Assembly (NCBI GenBank): GCA_015062205.1
Contig: SUVB01000008.1
Coordinates: forward strand, 18,206 to 82,205
Source: Desulfovibrio desulfuricans
GTDB taxonomy: Bacteria > Desulfobacterota > Desulfovibrionia > Desulfovibrionales > Desulfovibrionaceae
Reading direction: 5' to 3'
Length of the DNA: 64,000 nucleotides
Shown: in pieces, positions 48,746 to 56,250 of the stretch
Layout of the letters: each line of letters opens with the position of its first letter
Position numbering within the stretch: the stretch's first letter is position 1
Notes under the pieces: model-generated
The model's input: the letters and a program-made list of their open reading frames with translations, nothing else
The model's database searches: none
What the model was told of the DNA's origin: nothing
Position numbers and translations under genes: made by a program

Positions 48746-49264
48746 TCAAACAAATTTCACGAAGTCAGGCTTGCGAGGGGCAGCTTTGGCGGGGGCAGCC
48801 GCAGGATAGCCGATGACGCAATGCCCAATGCCCTCGTAATTACCGTCAATTCCCCACGCCTTGAGCAGAGCCTTCCCTGCGTCACTTTCAAATTCTTCTC
48901 TGGCCCGGTGAATCCAGCAGCTGCCCAAACCCAGGGCGTGTGCTGCAAGCATCAGGTTGCCGATGACGAGGCTGCCGTCATAGACGTACGTGGGACGTGC
49001 CTGGTCTGCCAGCACAACCATGCACACCGGGGCGCCATAGAAGGGATCGCTGTTGACGCCCATGATTTCGGCATTCATTGAGGAAAGCTGGTCACGGACA
49101 GCCTTGTCCTTGACCACGATGATCCGGCAAGGTTGCTTACCCATGCCGGAGGCAGCATATGTGCCTGCCTCAGCGATTTTCTGAAGCAGGTCATCCGGAA
49201 CCATGTCAGGCCTGAATTTGCGGCAGCTGCGACGTGTTTTCATGGCCTCAAGAACAGCATCCAT
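48746..49264 (-). CDS. Nitroreductase-family FMN oxidoreductase
   Basis: A 172-residue small nitroreductase. It shows MKTRRSCRKFRPDMVPDDLL (the RRSxRxF FMN-binding start), GTYAASGMGKQPCRIIVVKD, ANLMLAA-type SLVIGNLMLAAHALGLGSCW, and GHCVIGYPA. It probably uses NAD(P)H and FMN on nitro or quinone substrates. AGGAGG precedes the ATG at 49264. GC content is still close to the core genome, so this is about the last host-like gene before the AT-rich segment. Confidence 0.9.
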   Translation of the reverse strand: MDAVLEAMKTRRSCRKFRPDMVPDDLLQKIAEAGTYAASGMGKQPCRIIVVKDKAVRDQLSSMNAEIMGVNSDPFYGAPVCMVVLADQARPTYVYDGSLVIGNLMLAAHALGLGSCWIHRAREEFESDAGKALLKAWGIDGNYEGIGHCVIGYPAAAPAKAAPRKPDFVKFV

Positions 49265-49317
49265 TGCAATCCTCCTGTGTCCGTGGGGAATAAACATTTA
49301 CCCTGTGTTCGTCTACG

Positions 49318-49674
49318 TTATGCGGTTATTTTTAACGATAGCAAAAGAAGACGCATCTCGTTTATTTCTTCAACCATATCATTTGCAAATTGCTTGTTCC
49401 CAAGAACATCATATATGAAAGTTATTGAATATTCTTCAACATATTGAGATTTAATTCTGTAGTCTGTGCTCATCTGTTCTGAAATTATACTTATCGTTAG
49501 TCCATCAATGTCCTGGACATCACCAAATCCATATACATCGCAAATTCTTGATTTTCCAGATTCTAAATTATCTACCTGCACAGTGCCGATGAATTTGGAA
49601 TCGGAAAAACTTGGACGCTGTTCGAAATGACTCGAATTTGTTTTGTCTGTTATATTAGAATATGAATTTTTCAT
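49318..49674 (-). CDS. AT-rich orphan hypothetical protein
   Basis: A 118-residue soluble protein that I do not recognise (KFIGTVQVDNLESGKSRICD, EYSITFIYDVLGNKQFANDM). Composition is far more AT-rich than the genome, and codons end mostly in A/T. The ribosome site is weak. It lies alone between the nitroreductase and a GNAT gene and may be transferred DNA. Confidence 0.5.
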   Translation of the reverse strand: MKNSYSNITDKTNSSHFEQRPSFSDSKFIGTVQVDNLESGKSRICDVYGFGDVQDIDGLTISIISEQMSTDYRIKSQYVEEYSITFIYDVLGNKQFANDMVEEINEMRLLLLSLKITA

Positions 49675-49712
49675 TATATAGATTCAATCTGTATTAGTAA
49701 CTTATTCCATAT

Positions 49713-50411
49713 TTAAACAGTTTTGGACGAAATTTGACATGCAGCGGCATTTTCTGAAATTATAGTTGCCTGCTCCTGTCCAAGCTGTCCCGGCCGTACC
49801 AGCTTTTCCTTTGCGGGGAATCCTGCATCATATGTCGCAAACTCCTCAGGATTCTGTTCTGCAGCAAAATATCCCTGCGGAGTCGCGTATTCTCCTGTTA
49901 TTCCATCAAAGTAACCTGCTTCCAATTCCTTACATAAGAAGAAATCAGCTTCCATGCCTTCCGGCAATCCATGATACCTGATGCCGCGTGTCGATGCGAC
50001 CACAAATCCGCTTTTTCCGTAGAAATCAATGTTTCCCTCAAAGCATACAGCCTTGTAACCAAGTTTTGCAGCCTTTTCCAGAGAATAGTCCAGAAGCAGC
50101 TTGCCATACCCCTGTCCCTTCAAGTCATTGGCGATGCAAATCGGCCCCATCGTCAAGATAGGCAGTTGCCTGCCATCATCGGCAGCAATGCAAGTTCTCA
50201 TGAAGATGTTTTGTCCAATAATTCTGCCATGCTTTTCCATAACGAAATCAAGGTCAGGCATAAAATCAGGATCACTCCTCAACTTCATCAGCACAAAATG
50301 CTCTGTACAGCCAGGTCTGTACACATTCCAAAAGCTCTCTCTGACGAGATTTTCAACTGTTCGATAATCATTAATGTTTTCTAATCGGATAATCACGTCA
50401 TTTGTATTCAT
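49713..50411 (-). CDS. GNAT-family N-acetyltransferase (YhbS-like)
   Basis: A 232-residue acetyltransferase. The acetyl-CoA loop is seen in TMGPICIANDLKGQGYGKLL (R/Q-x-x-G-x-G/A in the form LKGQGYGK), followed by KLGYKAVCFEGNIDFYGKSG, a typical GNAT beta5-alpha4 segment. Substrate unknown. Lower GC than the flanks; related forms are common in gut Firmicutes, so transfer is likely (inference). Confidence 0.82.
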   Translation of the reverse strand: MNTNDVIIRLENINDYRTVENLVRESFWNVYRPGCTEHFVLMKLRSDPDFMPDLDFVMEKHGRIIGQNIFMRTCIAADDGRQLPILTMGPICIANDLKGQGYGKLLLDYSLEKAAKLGYKAVCFEGNIDFYGKSGFVVASTRGIRYHGLPEGMEADFFLCKELEAGYFDGITGEYATPQGYFAAEQNPEEFATYDAGFPAKEKLVRPGQLGQEQATIISENAAACQISSKTV

Positions 50412-50476
50412 TTTATTCCCTCAGCAAAAAAAGGGCAATATTTTCTATAATTATTTGCCGGAAGCGAATGTTGCAT

Positions 50477-51343
50477 TTATTTTTTTGTATGTGTATTTTC
50501 TGTATCCTCTGTATTACGATGCGCATGCAATACGTCGAAGTTTGACGCTCCTTTCGCCTTGCGGGGAAAAACACCGCCTGCAGGCTGAGGAGCGCCAACG
50601 GTATTTGCGGAATGCGCCGCGTGAAGCAACGTCCGTTTATGGCAGGCATAAAGCTGCGGCGTCGGGATTGCTTCCGGTTTCTTCATGTGCTTCATGTATT
50701 CAGAAAGCGTCACAAACCTGCGGCATCCGCTGGCCCGAAGTTCTCGGACAATCCGCGGAAAGTCGTTGACCGTTCTCTCATGGATGTCATGGAAGAGAAA
50801 AACACCGTGACGTTTTTCTGCGGTCTGGCAGGGAACAAGGGCAGCGTAACTGCGCGGAAGGCGTTTCCAGTCCCGGCTGTCGTGCGTCCAAATGGCGATT
50901 TCCATGCCCTGCGCATTGGCCGCCTCCTCAACGTAGGGAGTATAACTCCCGTAAGGCGGGCGGAAAAACTTGGGAGTGACCCCCAGCTGTGCAAGAGCGG
51001 CATTGGTCATGGCCAATTGGCTTCTGATTGCTTCGGCCGATGCCCGGCCGAGATTGGGATGCGACCAGCTGTGGTTGGCCACTTCGTGCCCCTCTTGGCG
51101 TTGCCGTTTAATGATGCCCGGAAAATTGAGGACATTTTCGCCAAGGACAAAAAAAGTTGCCTTCACATTTTCGGCCGCCATCATATCCAGCAGATGCCCT
51201 GTAAACCTTGAGGGGCCATCATCAAACGTAAGAGCACAGAGGCCGGGTTCGTCCATCTCTGCCAAAAAGTCGTTTGGAGCATAGGCGTAGCTGTATGTAG
51301 CAAGCATGAAAAGGCAGAGTATGCCAGAAAGGAATATCTTCAT
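50477..51343 (-). CDS. Exported polysaccharide deacetylase
   Basis: A 288-residue NodB-type carbohydrate esterase 4. There is a signal peptide (KIFLSGILCLFMLATYSYAYA). The catalytic motifs follow in order: ALTFDDGPSRF (metal Asp), NHSWSHPNL (metal His pair), FFRPPYGSY, then IWTHDSRDWK and FLFHDIHE. About 75 residues after the domain (from KKPEAIPTPQ) form a Lys/Pro/His-rich tail without family match. Probably removes N- or O-acetyl groups from cell-wall or surface polysaccharide in the periplasm. Confidence 0.88.
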   Translation of the reverse strand: MKIFLSGILCLFMLATYSYAYAPNDFLAEMDEPGLCALTFDDGPSRFTGHLLDMMAAENVKATFFVLGENVLNFPGIIKRQRQEGHEVANHSWSHPNLGRASAEAIRSQLAMTNAALAQLGVTPKFFRPPYGSYTPYVEEAANAQGMEIAIWTHDSRDWKRLPRSYAALVPCQTAEKRHGVFLFHDIHERTVNDFPRIVRELRASGCRRFVTLSEYMKHMKKPEAIPTPQLYACHKRTLLHAAHSANTVGAPQPAGGVFPRKAKGASNFDVLHAHRNTEDTENTHTKK

Positions 51344-51465
51344 TTATTTACTCGTAAAAATAGTTGAACAGTGCCGAGTTATGGATAACATCTGCATATT
51401 TCAAAAACGTTTTTGCCTTCAATCACACGTGGTATGCATTGTCAGCATCTCAATATCACGTCGTA

Positions 51466-51534
51466 TCAACTGTCTCACTGTGTGAAATCCCCAGTCCCTA
51501 GCTGGTTAGCGGTATGTAGTTGTTTCAAGGCGTC
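51466..51534 (+). repeat. Dispersed repeat, copy 1
   Basis: 69 bases aligning without gaps at about 71% identity with 53839-53907 (shared core CTAGCTGGTTAG and TCAACTGT). It lies in the gene-free stretch between the deacetylase and the PheC-like gene; no coding function is evident. Confidence 0.55.
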
Positions 51535-51604
51535 CTACACTCCGAAAGTCCGTATTTCTGAATACTACAACTTGTACGTCTGTGTGGATGATCTTTTGTA
51601 TATT

Positions 51605-52420
51605 TTAGTATCTATATATTAATCCATATTTTGTATGGAGTTTTTGCAGAGAACCATCTTTTTTCATTTCATCAATAACGGTATTGATAAGTTGAAGCAA
51701 ATCTGCTTGCCCACGCCTTATCAATACTCCTATTTCGCCGTGTGTAAAAGGCTTGTTAAGCAGGGGTGCAGCTAGGCGCTTATCTATTTTCTCATAATAT
51801 GGTGCTTCTGTGATTTCAGTAATCATCACATCTGCTTTGCCTTCGGCCACCTGTGCGGGAATTTCCTCATTTTTTGGATGCACAATAATTCTTGCATGGG
51901 GTAATTTTTCACGTGCAAACTTCTCGTTAAGTCCACCGGGATTCACCATCACACGTACTGTGGGCTTGTTCAGGTCGGTCAGACTTTGAAATTTGCCAGC
52001 ATCTTTTTTGCGGCAAAGAATGGTCTTTCCATTGACAAGATACCCGTCACTCATGTCCATCGTTCTCTTACGCGTATTAGTGATGGTGATGCCGCCTATG
52101 GCAAAATCGAAAAGTGTGCTGTCAAGCACATCGCCGGTTAACGTGGGCCACGATGTTTGTATATATGTAATGGGTACGCCAATATGCTCGGCAATCCTTT
52201 GAGCGACTTCCAAGTCAAATCCCCAATAATCACCACTTGTTGGCTCTCGATACGTCAGAGGGCGATAGTCGCCTGTTGTGCCTACAAGTAGTGTCCCGCG
52301 TTTTTGTATTGCAGTTAAACTTGGTTCTGTATAGGTAGATTCTTTATTGATAGTACAGGCATGACCAGCAGCGCATAGAATCAAAATTGCAACAAAAAGG
52401 TATAAACGAAGGTATTTCAT
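51605..52420 (-). CDS. Periplasmic solute-binding protein, cyclohexadienyl dehydratase (PheC)-like
   Basis: A 271-residue SBP family 3 protein with a cleavable signal (LRLYLFVAILILCAAGHA, cut before Cys-Thr). RGTLLVGTTGDYRPLTYREP, YWGFDLEVAQRIAEHIG, TSWPTLTGDVLDSTLFDFAI and GGITITNTRKRTMDMSDGYL strongly resemble the PheC branch, which dehydrates arogenate/prephenate in the periplasm. It could also be a binding protein for an amino-acid ABC transporter; no permease or ATPase is nearby, which favours the enzyme reading. Confidence 0.8.
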   Translation of the reverse strand: MKYLRLYLFVAILILCAAGHACTINKESTYTEPSLTAIQKRGTLLVGTTGDYRPLTYREPTSGDYWGFDLEVAQRIAEHIGVPITYIQTSWPTLTGDVLDSTLFDFAIGGITITNTRKRTMDMSDGYLVNGKTILCRKKDAGKFQSLTDLNKPTVRVMVNPGGLNEKFAREKLPHARIIVHPKNEEIPAQVAEGKADVMITEITEAPYYEKIDKRLAAPLLNKPFTHGEIGVLIRRGQADLLQLINTVIDEMKKDGSLQKLHTKYGLIYRY

Positions 52421-52449
52421 GTCTACCTCAGGGGAATGATGACAAAGTG

Positions 52450-52542
52450 TCTCAACCGTACCATTGTCTCAAATTCGATACTTCTTAGTTAGTTATCAGA
52501 TAGTCTCTCGCAATCCGTCACGAAGCATATCATTTGCGGTGT
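52450..52542 (+). repeat. Dispersed repeat, copy 2
   Basis: 93 bases related to 53837-53930, best in the last 30 (CAATCCGTC and ATATCATTT). It overlaps the 3' end of the orphan gene 52489-52920; the other copies encode the same C-terminal pattern TP[EQ]MI[SC]F[EV]TD on the minus strand. Confidence 0.5.
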
Positions 52543-52920
52543 GGCTTCACGTCGGAAATTACGCAGATCCTCGTTGAGTCCCTGCATTGTGCCGCTGTTG
52601 CCTTTCGTGCTGTACGCACCGAGTTTATCCTCCCAATCATCGACGCTCTTGATGGTGTCCTCGATTTCGTCCGCCTCGAGGTTGTACATTTTGCCATAAT
52701 GCCCCAGTATGGCGCGCACGAGTACGCTCAGATTGGTTTGCGCAATCTTTTTCCTTTGCTGATTGTCGTCCCCTCTGGAAACAATCTCTTCGACTTCCGG
52801 CGGATCGGCCTTCTGCGGCTTGGCGTTGGTTTTCGGCGACGTGTGCTGCTGCCCTTCCACCTTCGCATGTCCGAAATTCAGAATGGCGTTCAGCTTCTCC
52901 AAAGATATTTTGTGCAACAT
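52489..52920 (-). CDS. Orphan hypothetical protein, 143 aa
   Basis: A charged, soluble protein without a family I recognise (LEKLNAILNFGHAKVEGQQH, IEDTIKSVDDWEDKLGAYST, GLNEDLRNFRREATPQMICF). The last residues fall in a repeat present elsewhere in this segment, suggesting it belongs to, or is the remnant of, a mobile element. The start overlaps a CCTGTAACA-type inverted sequence (52919-52939). Confidence 0.45.
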   Translation of the reverse strand: MLHKISLEKLNAILNFGHAKVEGQQHTSPKTNAKPQKADPPEVEEIVSRGDDNQQRKKIAQTNLSVLVRAILGHYGKMYNLEADEIEDTIKSVDDWEDKLGAYSTKGNSGTMQGLNEDLRNFRREATPQMICFVTDCERLSDN

Positions 52921-53321
52921 CCCTGTAACACGTTGTAACAGGTGTAATAGGTTAGGGCAGTACGGAACTTATGGATAGTCATTTTGCGCCACAAAGGAAT
53001 ATGGAAATTTAAGCCAGCTCAAACGACTCACTGCATTAAATTCAGCAATTTTGCCATGTTATAAACATACGGTTGTCTCAATCCGTGAAAGTAAGGGCTT
53101 TTCTCGGAGAGTTTCATTACACATTGATGACGAGTGAGTTGCATTTACCGGCTATGCCATTAAAAACGAGCGACAACAGGACTTGCCTTACCTGCTATGG
53201 TGGCAGGAGCAATGTCGCCGGGGTGGACGCCACCTCTATTGATCTTATCAGCTCCGTATTTCTTGAGCAATATGTATCTGATGCACTAATATAAAAACTG
53301 CAGCATATCTGATTTCTCTGA
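52921..53321. other. AT-rich gene-free stretch
   Basis: It holds a CCTGT...ACAGG inverted sequence next to the start of the orphan gene. A short piece at 53073-53086 (TTGTCTCAATCCGT) is identical to part of the dispersed repeat. A 73-codon plus-strand frame (53073-53294) has no ribosome site or family match and is not annotated. Confidence 0.4.
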
Positions 53322-53765
53322 TTACTTGGCATCATCTATTGAATTAATAATGGCCTTCATCGTATCGGTATCTCTTCCGGCCATAGTAATGGCCAGAAAA
53401 CTATCATCCATGACCATACACATAATCGCCATGCGCACACCTTTTTCGGGTTCTGCATATATGATGCATTGGGTATCATTTTCCTTTTCAATACTGACGA
53501 CTTTATAAGGAAGGTTCTTCGCAATGGCAGCTGCAAATTCTGCGGCAGTCTTCCCCCCGGCCTTTTGCATTTGAATGCTTACCGAGGAGGTTTCATCCGC
53601 CGAGTCAATCTGGCACCCGCCCTGATTCGGTGAGGCTTTCCAGCCATCTGGCACGTCTACCTTGAAACGGGCGAAGTCCGGGCCAAACACCTGAAATGCT
53701 GCATATGCTTGAACAGCAAAAGCCAAGCAGCATACGAAACACAGTAAGGTAAAAATGCGTTTCAT
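53322..53765 (-). CDS. Small secreted protein, PsbP/DcrB-like fold possible
   Basis: A 147-residue exported protein. Signal peptide 1-22 (KRIFTLLCFVCCLAFAVQAYA). The mature part has FARFKVDVPDGWKASPNQGG, SVSIQMQKAGGKTAAEFAAA and ITMAGRDTDTMKAIINSI, the layout of small periplasmic PsbP/DcrB-type proteins (PDGW motif). No function known. GGAGGAATT precedes the start. Confidence 0.7.
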   Translation of the reverse strand: MKRIFTLLCFVCCLAFAVQAYAAFQVFGPDFARFKVDVPDGWKASPNQGGCQIDSADETSSVSIQMQKAGGKTAAEFAAAIAKNLPYKVVSIEKENDTQCIIYAEPEKGVRMAIMCMVMDDSFLAITMAGRDTDTMKAIINSIDDAK

Positions 53766-53836
53766 GTAATTCCTCCGAATGCTTGCGACAGCAGGTTATG
53801 CTGGTTGTAGATGGCATACTCTGTATTTCCAAACTA

Positions 53837-53930
53837 TCTCAACTGTAGCACTGTAGCATATTCAGTATTTCTAGCTGGTTAGTTGTATGTGCTTGTCTCA
53901 ATCCGTCTCAAAAGATATCATTTCAGGTGT
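53837..53930 (+). repeat. Dispersed repeat, copy 3 (reference)
   Basis: 94 bases with relatives at 51466-51534 and 52450-52542 and short exact pieces at 53073-53086 and 55648-55664 (ATTTCAGGTGTTATCCA). All are in the same orientation. Probably remnants of one mobile element's end. Confidence 0.55.
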
Positions 53931-54060
53931 TATCCATCCCTTATTGAAGGCTGCGTGATGGTTTTATCTCTTGAGATATACAATTATCAAGCAGCCGTTA
54001 GTATTTTTTATGTGAGAAGCTTGATTTATTAATGCTTTTCCCACTCGGAGCATTGCATCA

Positions 54061-54095
54061 AAAAAGGACTCAATCATTTTGCTGTTTGAGTCCTT
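54061..54095 (-). terminator. Rho-independent terminator behind the amidohydrolase gene
   Basis: 10-base stem (AAGGACTCAA/TTGAGTCCTT) with a 12-base loop, followed on the minus strand by a T-run of six or more. Confidence 0.8.
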
Positions 54096-54183
54096 GAGTT
54101 GAACGAAGGTCAATTTTGTGACCATTGTATTTGATAAAGAAGTCTGAATGTGTATTTTCACACTTTGGACTTCTTGTTATAGT

Positions 54184-55197
54184 TTACTTACTTAAAATAT
54201 ACTTTTCTGCGTTTAAGTGAAATACTTTTTCTTTTTCTCCTTCAGTTAATTCTAATGAATTTATAAATTTCATCATGTTAGACAAATTTTCATAAGGATA
54301 ATCTGAACCAAAAATAATGCTATCTATACCAAAAGCCTTTTTAGTGCATTCAAAAGCAAGTTTAGACATATTGCCACTTGTTGTTACAACAACATTTTTA
54401 TTTTTAAAGTAGTATGAAACTGAATGTTTCATTTTTACTTCTTCATCCCTAATCCATTCAAAACGATTATCAACTCTATCTAATATAAATGGGAAGAATT
54501 CACCCAAATGACCAAGAATCATTCTTAAGTTGGGATATTTATCAAATGTTCCATTTAATATGATTCTTAATGATGTTTTCATAGCATCTAGTCCAAAACC
54601 AAGCCCCGGTGAAGAATATACATAACCCATATCTTTCATATCTTTATCGTCAGATGCTTGCGGATGGACATAAAATGCACAACCTAGTTCTTCAGCTTTT
54701 GCCAATAAAGGAAGATATTTTTCATCATATAAATGTTCATTTTTATAATTAGAATGAGTGTGCCAATATTTAAAACCTAATTCTTTTACACAACGTTCGA
54801 GTTCTTTAATTGCCTCATCGATATAAGGAGTTGGCAAAACTGCAGCTCCAAGGAAACGGCCAGGATATTTTTTTATAATTTCAGCAACTGCATTATTAGA
54901 TTTTTTTGCAAAATATATTGAATCTTTTTCAGGTAATTCTTCTAAGGCAGGAGAAGATGTCATGACACCTATTTCGATGCCATTTTTGTCCATTTCAGCA
55001 ACTCTTTCTGCACCAAAATTCATCAATTCATCAATAACTGGATACGTATTCGTTACTCCGTCAAAATGAGCAAAGACTTTATCTCTCACCTCTAGAATTT
55101 TAGATTTCGGATAATATCTCATTGCATTATCTCTTTTTGAGAGATATTCCATTAATTCCGGTAAGTAATAGTGGAATTCGCAGTCGATTACTTTCAT
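54184..55197 (-). CDS. Amidohydrolase-2 family metalloenzyme, very AT-rich
   Basis: A 337-residue TIM-barrel protein of the amidohydrolase-related (ACMSD/resorcylate decarboxylase) group. DCEFHYYLPE replaces the usual DxHxH metal motif near the start (DxExH). Later come LGAAVLPTPYIDEAIKELER, AFYVHPQASDD, MILGHLGEFFPFILDRVDNR (metal His region) and IDSIIFGSDYPYEN (metal Asp). It may decarboxylate an aromatic acid. Composition and codon use are strongly AT-biased, unlike any neighbour, so recent transfer from a low-GC donor is likely. AGGAGAAA precedes the start. Confidence 0.85.
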   Translation of the reverse strand: MKVIDCEFHYYLPELMEYLSKRDNAMRYYPKSKILEVRDKVFAHFDGVTNTYPVIDELMNFGAERVAEMDKNGIEIGVMTSSPALEELPEKDSIYFAKKSNNAVAEIIKKYPGRFLGAAVLPTPYIDEAIKELERCVKELGFKYWHTHSNYKNEHLYDEKYLPLLAKAEELGCAFYVHPQASDDKDMKDMGYVYSSPGLGFGLDAMKTSLRIILNGTFDKYPNLRMILGHLGEFFPFILDRVDNRFEWIRDEEVKMKHSVSYYFKNKNVVVTTSGNMSKLAFECTKKAFGIDSIIFGSDYPYENLSNMMKFINSLELTEGEKEKVFHLNAEKYILSK

Positions 55198-55714
55198 AAC
55201 ATTTTTCTCCTATAACAATCTTTTGTGTATCATATCACCGGTTAGTAGCATCGCGTGATGGGATAGGAAATTCTTGTCTTGTTGACTAAAAACACCTCAT
55301 TCGTTCATAGATGGCCTTAAAATGTCTGAGATTGTATTTCTATCTCTTTTGCTAATTGTTGAGGAGCCTTTTATCGCATTTTGAGGCGTTAGCTGTGTTC
55401 ACTAGAAATGTTGATTTTTTGAATGCCTAGCCTAACCAAGCACCTCTCGCGCCAGCAGAGCCTTGTTTTGAGATAAAAAACATCTGTCATCCGTCATCCT
55501 CGGGTTTTAACGTCCCACGCACTGACGGCAAGCACGCCACCTCTGGGGAATGCTTAACCTCTGCCCCCTTGATTATCAAGAGCAAATTCGAGCTTATGTG
55601 TGTGAATCTTGGTTCTCATCCATCTCTAGGCGGTGCGTAACGTGGCAATTTCAGGTGTTATCCACTCGCGCCATCCCTCACCAGGATTCCCGGTGTCGTG
55701 CAAAGCGTTTCACC
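55198..55714. other. Gene-free spacer upstream of amidohydrolase and behind hxlR
   Basis: AT-rich and probably carries the amidohydrolase promoter. Includes a 17-base exact match to the dispersed repeat (55648-55664). A plus-strand frame from 55550 is antisense to the HxlR gene and not coding. Confidence 0.4.
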
Positions 55715-56110
55715 TCACTCGGCTTCTGGCTCCCCGTAGAGCCTTTTTTCATGCTGAAAGCCCCAGTTCATGATGGCGTAGAAGACGGGCAGCAGATCGC
55801 GGCCCATCCCAGTCAGCGAATACTCCACGTGGGGAGGGATCTCGTTGAACTGCTTCCGGCTGATGAGGCCGTCCTCCTCCAACTCCCGCAGGGCCTTGGT
55901 CAGCATGGTGTTGGTGATACCGGGGAGATCCTTCTTGAGTTGGCCGAAGCGCACGGTGTCATAGATGCACATTTCATACATCAGCTGAGATTTCCACCGT
56001 CCCTGCAGCATGACCAGAAGCGGGGTGACAGGGCAGTTGCCATCCTTGGTCACGATGCCTTTTTTCACATTGACCAGGTATTCCTCATAGCTCATGTACT
56101 CACGCTTCAT
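55715..56110 (-). CDS. HxlR-family transcriptional regulator
   Basis: A 131-residue winged-helix protein. The conserved CPVTPLLVMLQGRWKSQLMY (Cys then GxWK), VRFGQLKKDLPGITNTMLTK and ALRELEEDGLISRKQFNEIP, HVEYSLTGMGRDLLPVFYAI are textbook HxlR. Members sense electrophiles, redox or small ligands and usually control an adjacent oxidoreductase. The ATG at 56110 follows GGAG; the TTG five codons earlier is part of that ribosome site. It sits between the amidohydrolase and the helicase operon, all in the same direction. Confidence 0.92.
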   Translation of the reverse strand: MKREYMSYEEYLVNVKKGIVTKDGNCPVTPLLVMLQGRWKSQLMYEMCIYDTVRFGQLKKDLPGITNTMLTKALRELEEDGLISRKQFNEIPPHVEYSLTGMGRDLLPVFYAIMNWGFQHEKRLYGEPEAE

Positions 56111-56250
56111 GTTGTTCTTCTCCAAATGGCTCTAGTCGCAAATACGGTTGTTAATATCCCAACATGATAAAATTTCAAACAATCTCTGACCGGCGGCTGG
56201 TTGCAGAATTCCTTTGGCTTTCGTGGAGATTTTGATTTCTGGGAACGCCG

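Larger units (their letters stand above)
53766..54183. other. Gene-free region with repeat copy and terminator hairpins
   Basis: It contains the best-preserved dispersed repeat (53837-53930), an intrinsic terminator (54061-54095) and a second inverted repeat (54138-54174, AAGAAGTC...GGACTTCTT) just after the amidohydrolase stop. A 65-codon minus-strand frame crosses the terminator and is not credible. Confidence 0.5.

Noticed and set aside
51490..51530. tRNA-like or att-site sequence
   Set aside because: No cloverleaf or T-loop GTTCGAATC-type motif; explained by the dispersed repeat.
53073..53294. 73-codon plus-strand frame
   Set aside because: No ribosome site, no family similarity, and part of it is dispersed-repeat sequence.
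53964..54161. 65-codon minus-strand frame
   Set aside because: It crosses the intrinsic terminator of the amidohydrolase gene and lacks a ribosome site.
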